Shown one piece after another: positions 31,758-42,710 of a stretch of 64,000 nt of DNA. The notes beneath the pieces were generated by a model, which was not told where the DNA came from, made no database searches, and worked only from the letters and a program-made list of their open reading frames with translations. The position numbers were made by a program, and so were the translations under genes. Within the stretch, counting starts at the first letter, position 1; every line of letters begins with the position of its first letter. The DNA is from Agapanthus africanus. Lineage: Eukaryota; Streptophyta; Magnoliopsida; Asparagales; Amaryllidaceae. The stretch is from positions 333,384,583 to 333,448,582 of the forward strand of contig CM057337.1 of the NCBI GenBank assembly GCA_030015575.1, given 5' to 3'.

Positions 31758-33177
31758 GGAGGCTTCATTATTACTCACAACACAACACACAACTCACAAA
31801 AAGACATAGCCATTTTTCTTGAGTTGACTCACTCTCATCCTCAAGCTTCTTCTTCTACCTCCACCCTTCAAGTCTCATGTGTTGAGAAATCTAGGGTGTT
31901 TGGTTACAAATTAATCCATCACTACACTCTACATCCTCTAGGCTATCTAGTTTAGCGAACTAGATACCCTAGTTATCTCGGCTATTGAGGTAGGAGCTCG
32001 GAATACAAATCCTCAGGTGGATCATCTTCGATGGAGGGAGACAGGAGATCAAGCTAGATCATGGTGGCTTTTAGGAGCTTGGGAAGGTGGTCGAAGAACG
32101 AAAGACACGGATCAATTCGGTATAACCATTCTTAACTCCTATATATTTAGTTTGCTAGTTTAGGGTTCATGGTAGATCCGGGTAGCGGGTTGTGTTAGCG
32201 CTAGTTTTGAAATTTTTTTGTCACGACCCGAAATTTGGCACGTGACGGCCCTTAAATTACGCAACGTCTACAGGCGTAACGCAATTTAAGTAAGCCGAAA
32301 ACCCAGCAATCTAAACCATCAAAAGTAGTAAGTGGTAAGAACATTGTTAAAACTTTTGAAAATCTCGAGTACAAATTCTTTAAAGTCCAAATTTTAGTTT
32401 CTTAAAAATTTTGGCTGCACCTCCTTTGTAAAAACTAACCCCAAAAATGGGTACAACATAAATATAAGTAAAGCATTCCTAAACGGGAGCAAATCCACGC
32501 CCAAAGGCGAAAAACAACCACCACAACAGATATATGACGCCGTAGCGAAGAAATAAAAGACGATATAAATAAAACTGCATAAAAGACCTCCAAGTCACAA
32601 TAATATACAAAATCGCCCTCACATCACGTCTCTAAGTCATACATGAAAGTGGCAGATGGAGAGTACATAGTACAAAGATATACAATGAGCAACATCGGAT
32701 AACCGCAAAACCCACCTATAGCAAAACTGCACGCAGTCAGCCGAAGCGGTATCCACTGCAAAAGATGATATAATAGGTAGAAACCCTGCCTCGACTACTC
32801 TGAGGAACAACCTGCAAACCCTGTGGCACAACGGGGGTGAGTTTCCAACTCGTGAACAGTAAATAACATATGCAGGTAATCGCAAGTATGCACGTACTGC
32901 GCGAATCTATCACATGCAAGCTAAAAGCAATAAATGGTCATATGTATGCAACAGTCATGAAAGGTACTCTATCAGGTACAACTAATACATGAAACAATAA
33001 TATGGCAATATGTATATGCAACCGTCATGAAAGGTACTCTATCAGGTACTACTAATACATGAAGCAATGCATATAAAATAAATACGGAATATGGGATAAA
33101 ACATGTCATCCTCACGGAATCCTCATCGTGGCAGAACCAGTGTCCATCTAGACAATCCAAATCCCAAATATCCTCAA

Positions 33178-33252
33178 ATCGGCCCTCAGGTTGGCCCTCA
33201 TATCGGCCATAATATCGGCCCTCATATCGGCCATCAGATCGGCCCTCATATC
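33178..33252 (-). repeat. 12-bp tandem repeat in the G3 LTR
   Basis: Six units of ATCGGCCCTCAT-type sequence in exact 12-bp register from 33178, at the position where G2 has its 68-bp repeat. Confidence 0.92.
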
Positions 33253-33334
33253 ATGAATAAGTATATTTGCAAGGTCATTATAATGATGTATATAATTTAG
33301 ATATGTATACATATATATCAGCATCCCATTCCAC

Positions 33335-33388
33335 TAATATATATATATATATATATATAACAGCGTCCCATTCCACTGTTATATATAC
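33335..33388 (-). other. (TA)n and conserved hairpin (G3 LTR)
   Basis: A TA run leads into left arm 33352-33363, loop CGTCCCATTCCA, and right arm 33376-33387. The stem is 12 bp and the loop matches those in G2. Confidence 0.8.
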
Positions 33389-35392
33389 TTGGAGTAAAAA
33401 TATCATGGAAACAAGTGTCCAGCATCGACACATAAAACTGATCTATCAGGCGTCGTTACCACGACTGCCCCTGATATATATGTATCATACGTTCATCGGA
33501 AACCCGAGTACCCAGCTTCGATACTCGAATTCACCGTATCCATACGTACATGACTCCGGTCGATATCTACGCGATCACCGACGAGTTCAAAACTGTCACC
33601 GGTAGGTATGATTCCCCTGCCAGGCTCATCGGCGTGATCCTTCGACATACCTTTCTTGCCCCGGGGTACCTCCGGGCCCCACCATGTACCCGGACACGGC
33701 CCACGACGCCTCCTCGCATGGGGTATATATTAGAACCAAGAAATCTCATGGTGGATGCTGAAATATCATATTAAGAGAAACCAGGTTTTTCAAATAATAC
33801 ATAATTTCATGAAACTACCACGGTCCTCAAATCTAGAAAACATCATGAAAAATCCATATCTCAATGCGAAAATCCATGAATATAATATATGCAACATAAA
33901 ACTGAAATGTGAGCATATAAAAGAAAAGTCGCTATTTAACTGCAACAAGTTAATATATATATCATGTGGTTCCTAATTTCTACAAGTCCATACAACATCA
34001 AATAAAGGTGAACATATAGCTATAGCGAGTTATGCATAACCATGTCGAAATAGCAAGATATGTGTATCTACCTATCAATAATGGCGTAATACCCTCCAGG
34101 TATATGTAAGTATGTATGCAAGATATACATGTAGCTATGTCTCATATGTGTATATACCTATCACTAATGGTACAATACCATATAAATATATGGGTAACTA
34201 GCATGTAAGCATGTCAAGGCATTTGTGTAAGCATGTAGGTATACAGGTATGTTATATGTCATATGCATGAAGGAAAATAAGGATCATATCTCAATGTCCC
34301 TAAACAATACAATATCACATATGTATAGGTGTCGTGGGTGTCATGGCAATTATCGACGGTGTGTATGCAGCATACAATTAGTGCTCGTGAAACATGAATC
34401 GTCAATAATGATGTTGTGTCTCATTAATACTAAGTCCATGCTCAATAGGAAATGAGATATGCAATAAAGGTACACATGCACAATCAATATCCGTATACTT
34501 CTAACTAATAGTCATGTCATAAATCTAGCCCAGACGCATAACGCCATGTGGGCGATTCCCCTGTAGATGTTAAATCTACTCATCAACGCTCCTGGCTAAG
34601 TAAAGCCAACCACCTGCTTTCCCTTCTTCGCAGCGTCCGAAGTCCTCTCCTGCGACCCTAAGATCATAAAACAATATAACAAGTATATATTAGCAATCGA
34701 CCAATAACACGTACCAACTACGTTTGACCGACGCACCAACTCCGAATATACTCTCAAGTGTTCATCTTGTGGCTAACATGCGTAGCGACACTACGAAACC
34801 AACCCAAGAGCAAAAACTACACAAAGACACGAACGACATCGGCACAACCCTAGTTAGGAACGCTAAACGACACAACCAACAAGCCTAGGCCCTGATCGTA
34901 CCAATCGTGCATTCACAACACAATAAATAACGTAGAATCTAATATAAATAACGTCGCGACGTCAAGAGAAACCCACGCCTAAATTATCCGGAAATCTAGT
35001 AAGCAACACTTATAACATTTTAGCTCAAAACTACAAGTTTTACCAAAATTAGAAATCACAAACATCACAATATAGCATGTTTAAACCATACAAACCCTTA
35101 CTAGAATTTTAAACTCACTCAAGTAGGATAAGTAAAAGTTTAGTTTGCTAATTAGCTTAATTATACAATTAGGAAAATATCATTTAACAAACTAGCAATT
35201 AGGTTAAGTTTTCATTTGTCTAAACTCCATGCTTAACCATAACACTAAACAAAACCCTAACTTGATTATCAAAAACCCTTTTCTTGAATTTTAAACATCT
35301 AATTAAAAGCTTTATTTACACGTCTAATAAGCAAATTTAATGATTTAAACAACAAATAAAGATTAGGGTTAGGGTTTATACCTCCACAAAAG

Positions 35393-37549
35393 TGTTAGTT
35401 ATATGTATGCCCTAGAGGCCATTACTGTACATACGATGTATATTGTAGTGGATGCTTGGACATATATAGGGAGGACCTTCTTGCTCGACATGATAGTATG
35501 CTATCTGGTTGCCCTTTATCTTAACATATACTCTGATTGTCTCTATGTCACATGTTGATAAAGCCCTTAGGATGAGTACTTGACTAACAGGACTATGACG
35601 CAGATCATACTGGTGGGGACAGTGTAGTCGCCAAGTACATCCTTCAAATGTTCCTAGTCGTGGGAGTACCGAGACAGGGCATCGATACTCCAGAGTAGAC
35701 TAGCGTATGCGCTTCTTGACCCATATAATGGGCGATGGATGATCCCATATCCATTGGTGTTTGACAACGGAGAAGGTATACGGGTGCTCAGTGGAGACTG
35801 GGTACACTGGACGGACTCGCAGAGAACTCCCAGATGGTATTATACCTCACGTCAGATGGCAGTTCTCTGGTGACACAGGTACAGGTTAGTCTGTAGACCC
35901 GAGATCGTCATAAAGTCTTGTGTGATTCCTACTGTGCTTTGATTTTCATCATACCACATCCAAGAGGGCGTGCAAAAAGGTGGCTTTTGGGTACAGTCCG
36001 AATCATATGGAGGCAATGAGTGATATGAGGGGTTTCGTCTCTCCCGGTATAGGGAGTTGATGTTGCGCTGTGTTCGATTGGCTATAACTGGAAATCCCTG
36101 ACCAGGGTTGCTAAGATTTGCTGGTAAGTGTTATCAGTAGTTTCTCGAACTGTTATGGACCTCATATCGACACGACTTATCAAGCTACTGGGGTCTGACG
36201 TTTACCACCTTTAGGCGAGATATGCGACATATCAAACGAAGAGACCGGACTGTACGGGAGTGTTACTGATTGGATTCGCAGGAGAATGGACAGGCTTGCT
36301 TGTTGATCTTCTGATCGCTCAATACCTGGGTGGCTGTTACGTTTAGCTGACCGCTTGCAGCTTGTGGGTGTTTGATATGATCATCACCTACTGCCGGCGT
36401 ATTGACGATTCTTTAGAGTCCTACACAGAGGTTTCCTGGCTCAGGAAAAACGGAGTAGGAGCACATATTTGATATGTGCGGGACCGGGAATAATACCTGT
36501 ATGCGATACCGTATTAGATTCTTGCGATATGAGATATCGGCCGGGTATATATGATATAGCCGGGTCATCGGATCAAGTGTTGATTCGATGAACTGATACA
36601 GATTATATTAGTCGGTTATATGCGATATAGCCGGATTATCGGATCTTGTGTTGATTCGATAATTTAATGTATAATTATATATGTGATATATTAAGTTACA
36701 TTAACTAATATAAGCTCACTAAAAGATTCTTTTTCTCACTTAGATAATACATTGATATATATATGATATATGTTAATTGTATTATTTTATTTTGTTACAA
36801 AATATGTTATATATATGATATATAATATTGTAACAAGTTATGATTACAAATGTAACATGATTTGTGGAGATTAAACATAGTTAGGGTTTGATTTGGGTTA
36901 GCTTTTTCTTGAAGCTTCTAGAAGCTTTATTTTGTTTTAAGCTAAGATATTTTGTGTTGATATTTATTAACCCAACCCAAACCTTTTAACCATGGTTTAT
37001 TCTCTACATGAGTTAAGCCCATCATTCTTAACTCATAGTTGCAATAGTAACCATAACAATAATTCATTATTCATCACAAAAGAATTTGCTTCTTCTTCTT
37101 TTTTTCTTCTTGCATGAAAAGCTTACTAGCTTTTGGATTTGTGATGAAAAATAGTGAGATAAAGAAAACAAAAGACAGCTAAATTCCTACTTCATCATCC
37201 TCATCTATTCTAGCCACTTAGATTAGGGTGTTTGCTTTGCTAATACTTGATTAGAGAAGAAAGAGCTCGGGTTTGAGATTCTTCAAGGTAGATCATCTTA
37301 GTAGTTGAAGATTGGAAGCAAGCTTACATCTTTCTCTTCATGGAGCCTCTCTAGAGTCCGGGTACATGATGATCGCGGCGAAGGAACCTCAACACAGAGC
37401 TTATGAAGCAAATGAACGAACTACAAAGGTTGAAATCCCAAACTCTTAGAAGTAAAGTTGTTTACTTGCTTTGTTAACCCTCCTGTCTCTAGTTAAGATC
37501 TTGGTTAGGGTTTATTTAGCACCCCAAAAATTTTAAAGTAGCATGATTG
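35393..37549 (+). repeat. C1 5' LTR, first segment
   Basis: It starts TGTTAGTTATATG. It includes a short hydrophobic frame at its beginning, the cluster of ATATGNGATAT motifs (36460-36840) and a T-rich leader. It is broken after GATTG (37545-37549) by the inverted solo LTR. Confidence 0.92.
36460..36840 (+). promoter_or_regulatory. Cluster of ATATGNGATAT-type motifs in the Copia LTR
   Basis: About nine versions of a near-palindromic motif built on ATATGNGATAT or ATATATGATAT occur in 380 bp, including two copies within a 70-bp tandem repeat around AGCCGG (36540-36665). The cluster is also present in the LTR copies at 46720-47070 and 56370-56720. A role as factor-binding sites is only a suggestion. 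Confidence 0.5.
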
Positions 37550-39654
37550 TGAAGGGTTTACCTAGCACTCTATGAGAGGTTTGGAAGCATCACATGTCAC
37601 AATGATCAAGTTTTTATGGTGCTAAGTAAACATACAAAGGATCTATCCTAGAAAATTAGGGTTTCAAAAACTTTAACCAACATCATATGTTACAAAGGCT
37701 AGGGTTTTGAGAGTACAACCTTTGTAGCTCCCTTTTGTAGACTCCTTAGCCACTTGAGAGTTGGAAAGCGATTAGCTTGAAGTCCTCTAACATCCACGAC
37801 GATCCACCCGAAGCTCCTTTGTCCAAGCTAGCAACTTCACTTTAACAAGAAGATGAAATGAAGCTAACACTCTAAACAAGTGGGCTAGACTTGTGTAGAA
37901 TGGTGTTGTGGTTCTCTTTCTCACTTCAAAATCCTATCTTTTTGAGTATTTTGCTCACTTGAAAAGTCTAGTGAGCAAGAGATCAAGGTTGAAGAAGATG
38001 ATGGCTTTTTAAGAAGAAGAGAAGATCACTCATGAAAAGAAAATGAAAATATATGTATATATATTTATCACTTCTCATCTCAAACCATGGTTAAAACATA
38101 TGGATATTATTTCACTTGAGTTAAAACATAAAAGAAAAGATTAACTCATGGTTAGAAGGTAGGTGAGCATGGTTAGGTCAAGAAGAGTGTAGAACTCATC
38201 CATGAATTATTCTTTTCTTTTTCCTTTGTTTTAAAACAAATGAAATAATAACACATATAAATAAAATCATGGTGTGAGTCTTATATTGCCATCATTTTCC
38301 ATGTATAAGCAACCATGATAGAATGATGTATGTATGCATGTGTGCATGCACATCCATATGTGCATGAACAAGAATGAATGCATACATGCATGCATACATC
38401 CAAAAGAAACAAGATAGGATTCTTAGTGAGAAGCTAATGGTTAAATGATAAATCAACACTTGATTTATCAATCCGGTCATATCACATATGACCCGACAAA
38501 AAGCAAGCTGCCCAATTAATATACGGTATCTCATACGCGCATTTTAACTGGGTCCATGTGCATATCGCATACGCGCACCACAACGTTTCGCCTGGACTAG
38601 GTAACTCCTTTGTGGGACTCTAAGACTCGTCAATACGCCGGCAGTGGGTGATGATCATATCAAGCAACCCCAAGCCGCAAGCGGTCAGCTAAACATAACG
38701 GCCACCCGGGTATTGAGCGATCAGAAGAAAATAAGCGAACCTGCTACAACTCCCGTCGAGCCAACCGGCAACACTACCCGCGCAGTCCGGTCTCCTCGTC
38801 TGATATGTCGCATATCAAGTCTAGGGGTGGTAAACTTCAGACCCCAATAACCGATAAGTCGTGCCGATGTGAGGCTCATAACGGGTCGAGAAACTACTGG
38901 TCACACTTACCAGTAAATCTCTAATCATCCCTGGCTAAGGACTTCCTTGTTATGGCCAATCGAGCACAGCGCAACATCAACCCCTAATACCGGGAGAGAC
39001 GAAACCCCTCCTATCGCTCATTTCCTCTATGTGACTCGGGACTGTACCCAAAAACCACCGTTTTGCATGCCCTCATGGACGTGGTAAGGTGGAAATCAAA
39101 GCACAGTGGGAATCACACAAGACTCAATGACGATCTCGGGTCTACAGACTAACCTGCACAAGTGTCACCTGAGAACTGCCATCTGACGTGAGGTATAATA
39201 CTATCTGGGAGTTCTCGGCGAGTCCGTCCAGTGTACCCAGTCTCCACTGAGCACCCGTATACCATCTCTGATGTCAAACACCAATGGATATGGGATCATC
39301 CATCGCCCATCTCATGGGTCGAGAAGCGTATACGCTAGTCTACACTGGTATATCGATGCCCCGTCTCGATACACTCACGACTAGGGACCTTGAAGGATGT
39401 ACTTATGGACTACCATGTCCCCACTAGTATGATCCGCATCATAGTCCAGGTAGTCAAGTACACATCCTAAGGGCTTTACCAATATGTAACTATAAGACAG
39501 CATAAAGAGACTAGTATACATGTTAAGATAAAGAGCAACCAGATAGCATACTATCATATCGAGCAAGAAAGTCATCTCTATATATGTCCAAGCATCAAAT
39601 ATAATATACATCATCTGTACAATACTGGCCTCTAGGGCATACATACAACTAACA
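37550..39654 (-). mobile_element. Inverted Copia solo LTR inside the C1 5' LTR
   Basis: 2105 bp, TGTTAGTTGTATG...CCCTTCA on the minus strand, flanked by TSD GATTG (37545-37549 and 39655-39659). It has no interior, so it arose by recombination between LTRs. Closest to C4 (62918 on) by the shared variants in its first 200 bases. It contains an 87-codon frame (39381-39644) at the LTR start, also intact in C4. Confidence 0.93.
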
Positions 39655-39701
39655 GATTGATGCTTGCCAAAACCTTGCTAAGGTGCTAAGCTAAGCCTAC
39701 A
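39655..39701 (+). repeat. C1 5' LTR, last part
   Basis: The second GATTG copy followed by ATGCTTGCC...GCCTACA, the end of the LTR. Confidence 0.9.
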
Positions 39702-39702
39702 A

Positions 39703-39715
39703 TGGTATCAGAGCC
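39703..39715 (+). other. Primer-binding site of C1 (initiator Met tRNA)
   Basis: TGGTATCAGAGCC one base after the LTR end. Confidence 0.93.
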
Positions 39716-42710
39716 AAGATAGAGCATTAGGCGTTGTCTAAACGAAGTTTGAAGTCCGATCGAACTCCGAAACCCCGATAAATCCCACTTTCTGGAAAAA
39801 ATTTCAAAAGTTGAAATTTTTCATATTAAAAATACTCAAAAAATCATGCAGGGAATTCTAAGAATTACTGTGAAGTACGAAGCCATAACTCACTCAAGCG
39901 ACCGTGGAACCGCGGCCAAACCATAAGGTTGGCGGCGGTTTCGCGGCCAACTTTGGGAGTTGGGGGCTAATACTTCAGGGGTTTATTCTTGGGTATTTTT
40001 TCATGCTTCTGGGAATTTTTAGTTCTTCTCAAGTGTTGAGCTTTCTGGGATATATTGAGAATTCGTTGATTCGATCGGAAAGTTTAAAATCGTTTAGTTT
40101 TTCGGGTAATTTAGAACATGTTAAAAGGTTCGAACGGATATCAGTAACTCACTTTTTCCTCTGTCGGAAAACTTTCAAGTGTTGGATTTTTCCTGAGTTT
40201 AAAACTTTCAGAAAATCATGCAAGCGAATTTGTGGACCCTCTAGAAGAACGTAACCTTAACTCGATTATGTGACCGTCAAAATCGCCACTGAACCATATG
40301 GTTTGTGGTAGTTTGGCGATGCCGCATGTGAGGCGTTGGTTTGACCCTTCTACGGCTGGTTCATAGCCGTTGTGACATATTCTGGGACTTTTTGAACTCC
40401 GCTCAAGTGTTGAGCTATTTGGGAAATCTTGGGTGTTTGTTTATTCGATCGGAACGTTTAACATTGTCTATTTATCTGGAATGTGATACAATATTTAGAA
40501 TCCACAAGTAGTTATGAGATAACTATTTTGAATGCTATAAATCTAGCAGTTTTTAGTCTCATTTGATCGGTTGCCACGGGATTTTGATGTGATCAAAAGT
40601 CCGTCGCAATCACGTAGCGTACGCGGATACTCGCCGAGTAAACTTAATAGATAGCCATGCCCCCATAGCCTCGACCAAGTGACTGTAGGAGAACTTCGTC
40701 GCCAAAAGCATCCGTTCAGGTGCTCGCGGCAGCGGTGTTCCGCCTTAGTGCACTTCGTCGACGGCATCGGGGGTGCGGCCGTCTACTAAAGTTTCCGACG
40801 AGCATTCGATCAGGATATCAGGAATCTGGTTGAATTGCCCGACTTGATATTGAAAAGAGTTTTCGATGTTGAGACTAAAATGCGGGGTTTATAATTGTTA
40901 GGCATGCGATGTCTAAGGAATTCATTTGGTTAGGCATGAGATGTCTAACAAGGTTGCGGATTCCAACTGTTGTAGTTTTACACTTTCTTTCCTGCGACCG
41001 TAAGTGTAATATGTAGTGTATCGCCGGTTTCGTTGCTATACATCAACGACAATTGGGATACGTATATTTACGTACGTTGATGACATGTGATGTTATGTGT
41101 TGCTGTGATATGTTATATTGGATCGTCGTGTTCTGAATAGCCGGGGGTTTTATGTGAGATGGGGATTTTTATTTTCATTCATGTAAAATTCATTGTATGT
41201 AATATTCTTTTATTGGGGTACTTCCGGGTTGAGGATGATGTCACCATTGTATATTATTTACTTTTCCGCATTAGGTAGACCCAAGGAGGGGAGCACAAGT
41301 AACCGGGTTCTAGGGTTCAGTGGGAGACCATCTCGAGGAGTCGAGACCGGGTCTCCTAACCCTAGAATTGGCAGAGTTACTTGCCGCTCTCATAGGGGTC
41401 TAGGGATGTGGGTTTGGCTATTCATCGCGACCGTGGAATCCGCGTTTTATACAGGCTCGCATAAAACACGGAAATTCTAGTATATCCAATATTTCATATG
41501 TTATCTTCTGCTGCAATGTTCTGTGATGAGATCATATTACTGCCTGAGACGAATGCTTATATTATATATATGAGATATATGTTATATTGCTGATTTCGTT
41601 TCAAATGTGATGCTTGTGAAGCATAATAAAATGGGACTTCATTAATGAGATTAATAAAACTAAAAGAAACCTAAAGATGTTGTAGAAACTTATCTCAAAA
41701 ACTGGTAGCTCTAGTTATTGCTTTGCATAGCGGTGTTCCTTGTAGAACATCCAGCACCTTATTCGATAAGGAAAGAGCCGAGATCCCTTCACCGGGAGTG
41801 ACTTCTTTAGCGAAACTAGCAGATGCTACAAACTCGGTTTGTCTTTTGATTGTTTTTATAGTTTTTGCTTTGCATTGTGATATTTGTGAAATATCCTGCA
41901 CCTTATTTGATGAGGAAAGAGCCGAGATCCTTTCACCGGGAGTGACCTCTTTATCAAAACTAGAAAAGGCCTCAAAAACATTCCATTTAAAATCACTCGA
42001 TTCTACAACGATATCAAGTTCATTACGCAAAGGGTTTTCTTAAAAACCTATCGTAGCCCTCCGTCATTTCAGATAAGTCCTACTTAGTATTTGTGCTACG
42101 TTTGTTGACCTCCGACAAGGCATAGTGTGCGGTAGCTGACTAGTATTTATCTGCTGCATATGATGCGATTGTTTTAGGGTAGTCGTGCGGCCTTGTTGAC
42201 CTCCGTCAAGGGTCATGCGGGTGGGTTTAATTCAATCAGGAAATGACGGGTAGAACTTGACTAGCAGCCTATGATTTGTTGACCTCCGTCAAGGTCATAG
42301 GACGCTAGGGGCAAAATATTATTGGGAATTTCAATAGTTGAAATTTGCAATGAGATTGTATACCTTCTATGAGATAGTTGGATCCCGATACCCGCTGCGA
42401 GTAAGAGTTGCTCCTGGGAGAGTTTTACACATTACATTCAGCCGATCAAGTAGGTGTCTAGAAAGGTGTCAACGGGGTTAAGCCTCTGGGAAAACGAGGT
42501 TTACTTTAATTAGGTCCATGCGAAAGCACGAGGAACCTCCCTCAAAGTACCGGCACTAGCCTGGCTGAAAGATTGGCGAACTTGTAGGGTGTAATTAATC
42601 CCGGCTAGTCTTTCCTTTTAGGGTTTGAAGGAAGATTTGACTAAAACAGTGGGAGACATCCTGATTAGATATATTAATAACCAATCTAATCTTACAAAAG
42701 CATACGCTGA
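39716..42710 (+). other. C1 leader, 3 kb without gag
   Basis: No gag capsid or zinc-knuckle motif could be found in any frame. It contains a block conserved with C2 (41190-41470 versus 58613-58890), a 145-bp tandem duplication (units near 41750 and 41896, each with GCACCTTATT) and hairpin units at 42105-42300. It ends in a CT-rich run with CTCTCCAG before the protease region. The frames of 70-110 codons lack motifs. Confidence 0.65.
42105..42300 (+). repeat. Three TTGACCTCCGTCAA hairpin units in the C1 leader
   Basis: TTGACCTCCGWCAA begins at 42105, 42196 and 42279. Arms TTGAC/GTCAA enclose CTCC. In the third unit outer arms CCTATGA/TCATAGG add a second stem. Diverged versions are at 59630-59840 in C2. 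Confidence 0.7.

Larger units (their letters stand above)
31315..32218 (+). other. Flanking DNA resembling the end of a diverged Copia LTR
   Basis: No gene seen. From about 31800 the order of landmarks (CT-rich stretch, CTAGGGTGTTTG, GAGCTCGG, GGATCATCTT, CTTAACTC) parallels C1 from about 37190 to 37500. That suggests the remains of a related LTR into which G3 inserted at 32219. Confidence 0.45.
32812..35381 (-). other. Putative two-intron leader module (G3 LTR)
   Basis: Minus strand: GAG|GTATAAACC at 35382/35381, acceptor-like ATCTTAG ending at 34658, island 34657-34584 (74 bp), then ATGAGT (weaker donor, GT replaced by AT) and the same hairpin (34563-34579), and TTTGCAG ending at 32812. 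Intron sizes would be 724 and about 1772 bp. The altered donor means this copy might not splice at that site. Confidence 0.42.
32219..35392 (-). repeat. G3 3' LTR, first segment
   Basis: It diverges from the G2 LTR but keeps the same landmarks: the TGTGGCACAACGGGGGTGAG block (32822-32841), a minisatellite, the second hairpin, the GC-rich block (33655-33695) and the exon-like island (34584-34657). It is broken at TSD AAAAG (35388-35392) by C1. No gene. Confidence 0.88.

Noticed and set aside
31315..32218. Host gene or promoter between G1 and G3
   Set aside because: No coding potential or exon signals; landmarks resemble a Copia LTR.
41193..41480. 95-codon frame conserved with 58613-58948 in C2
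   Set aside because: Kept only as a conserved leader block: no start context, no domain, and similarity at the DNA level is enough to explain it.
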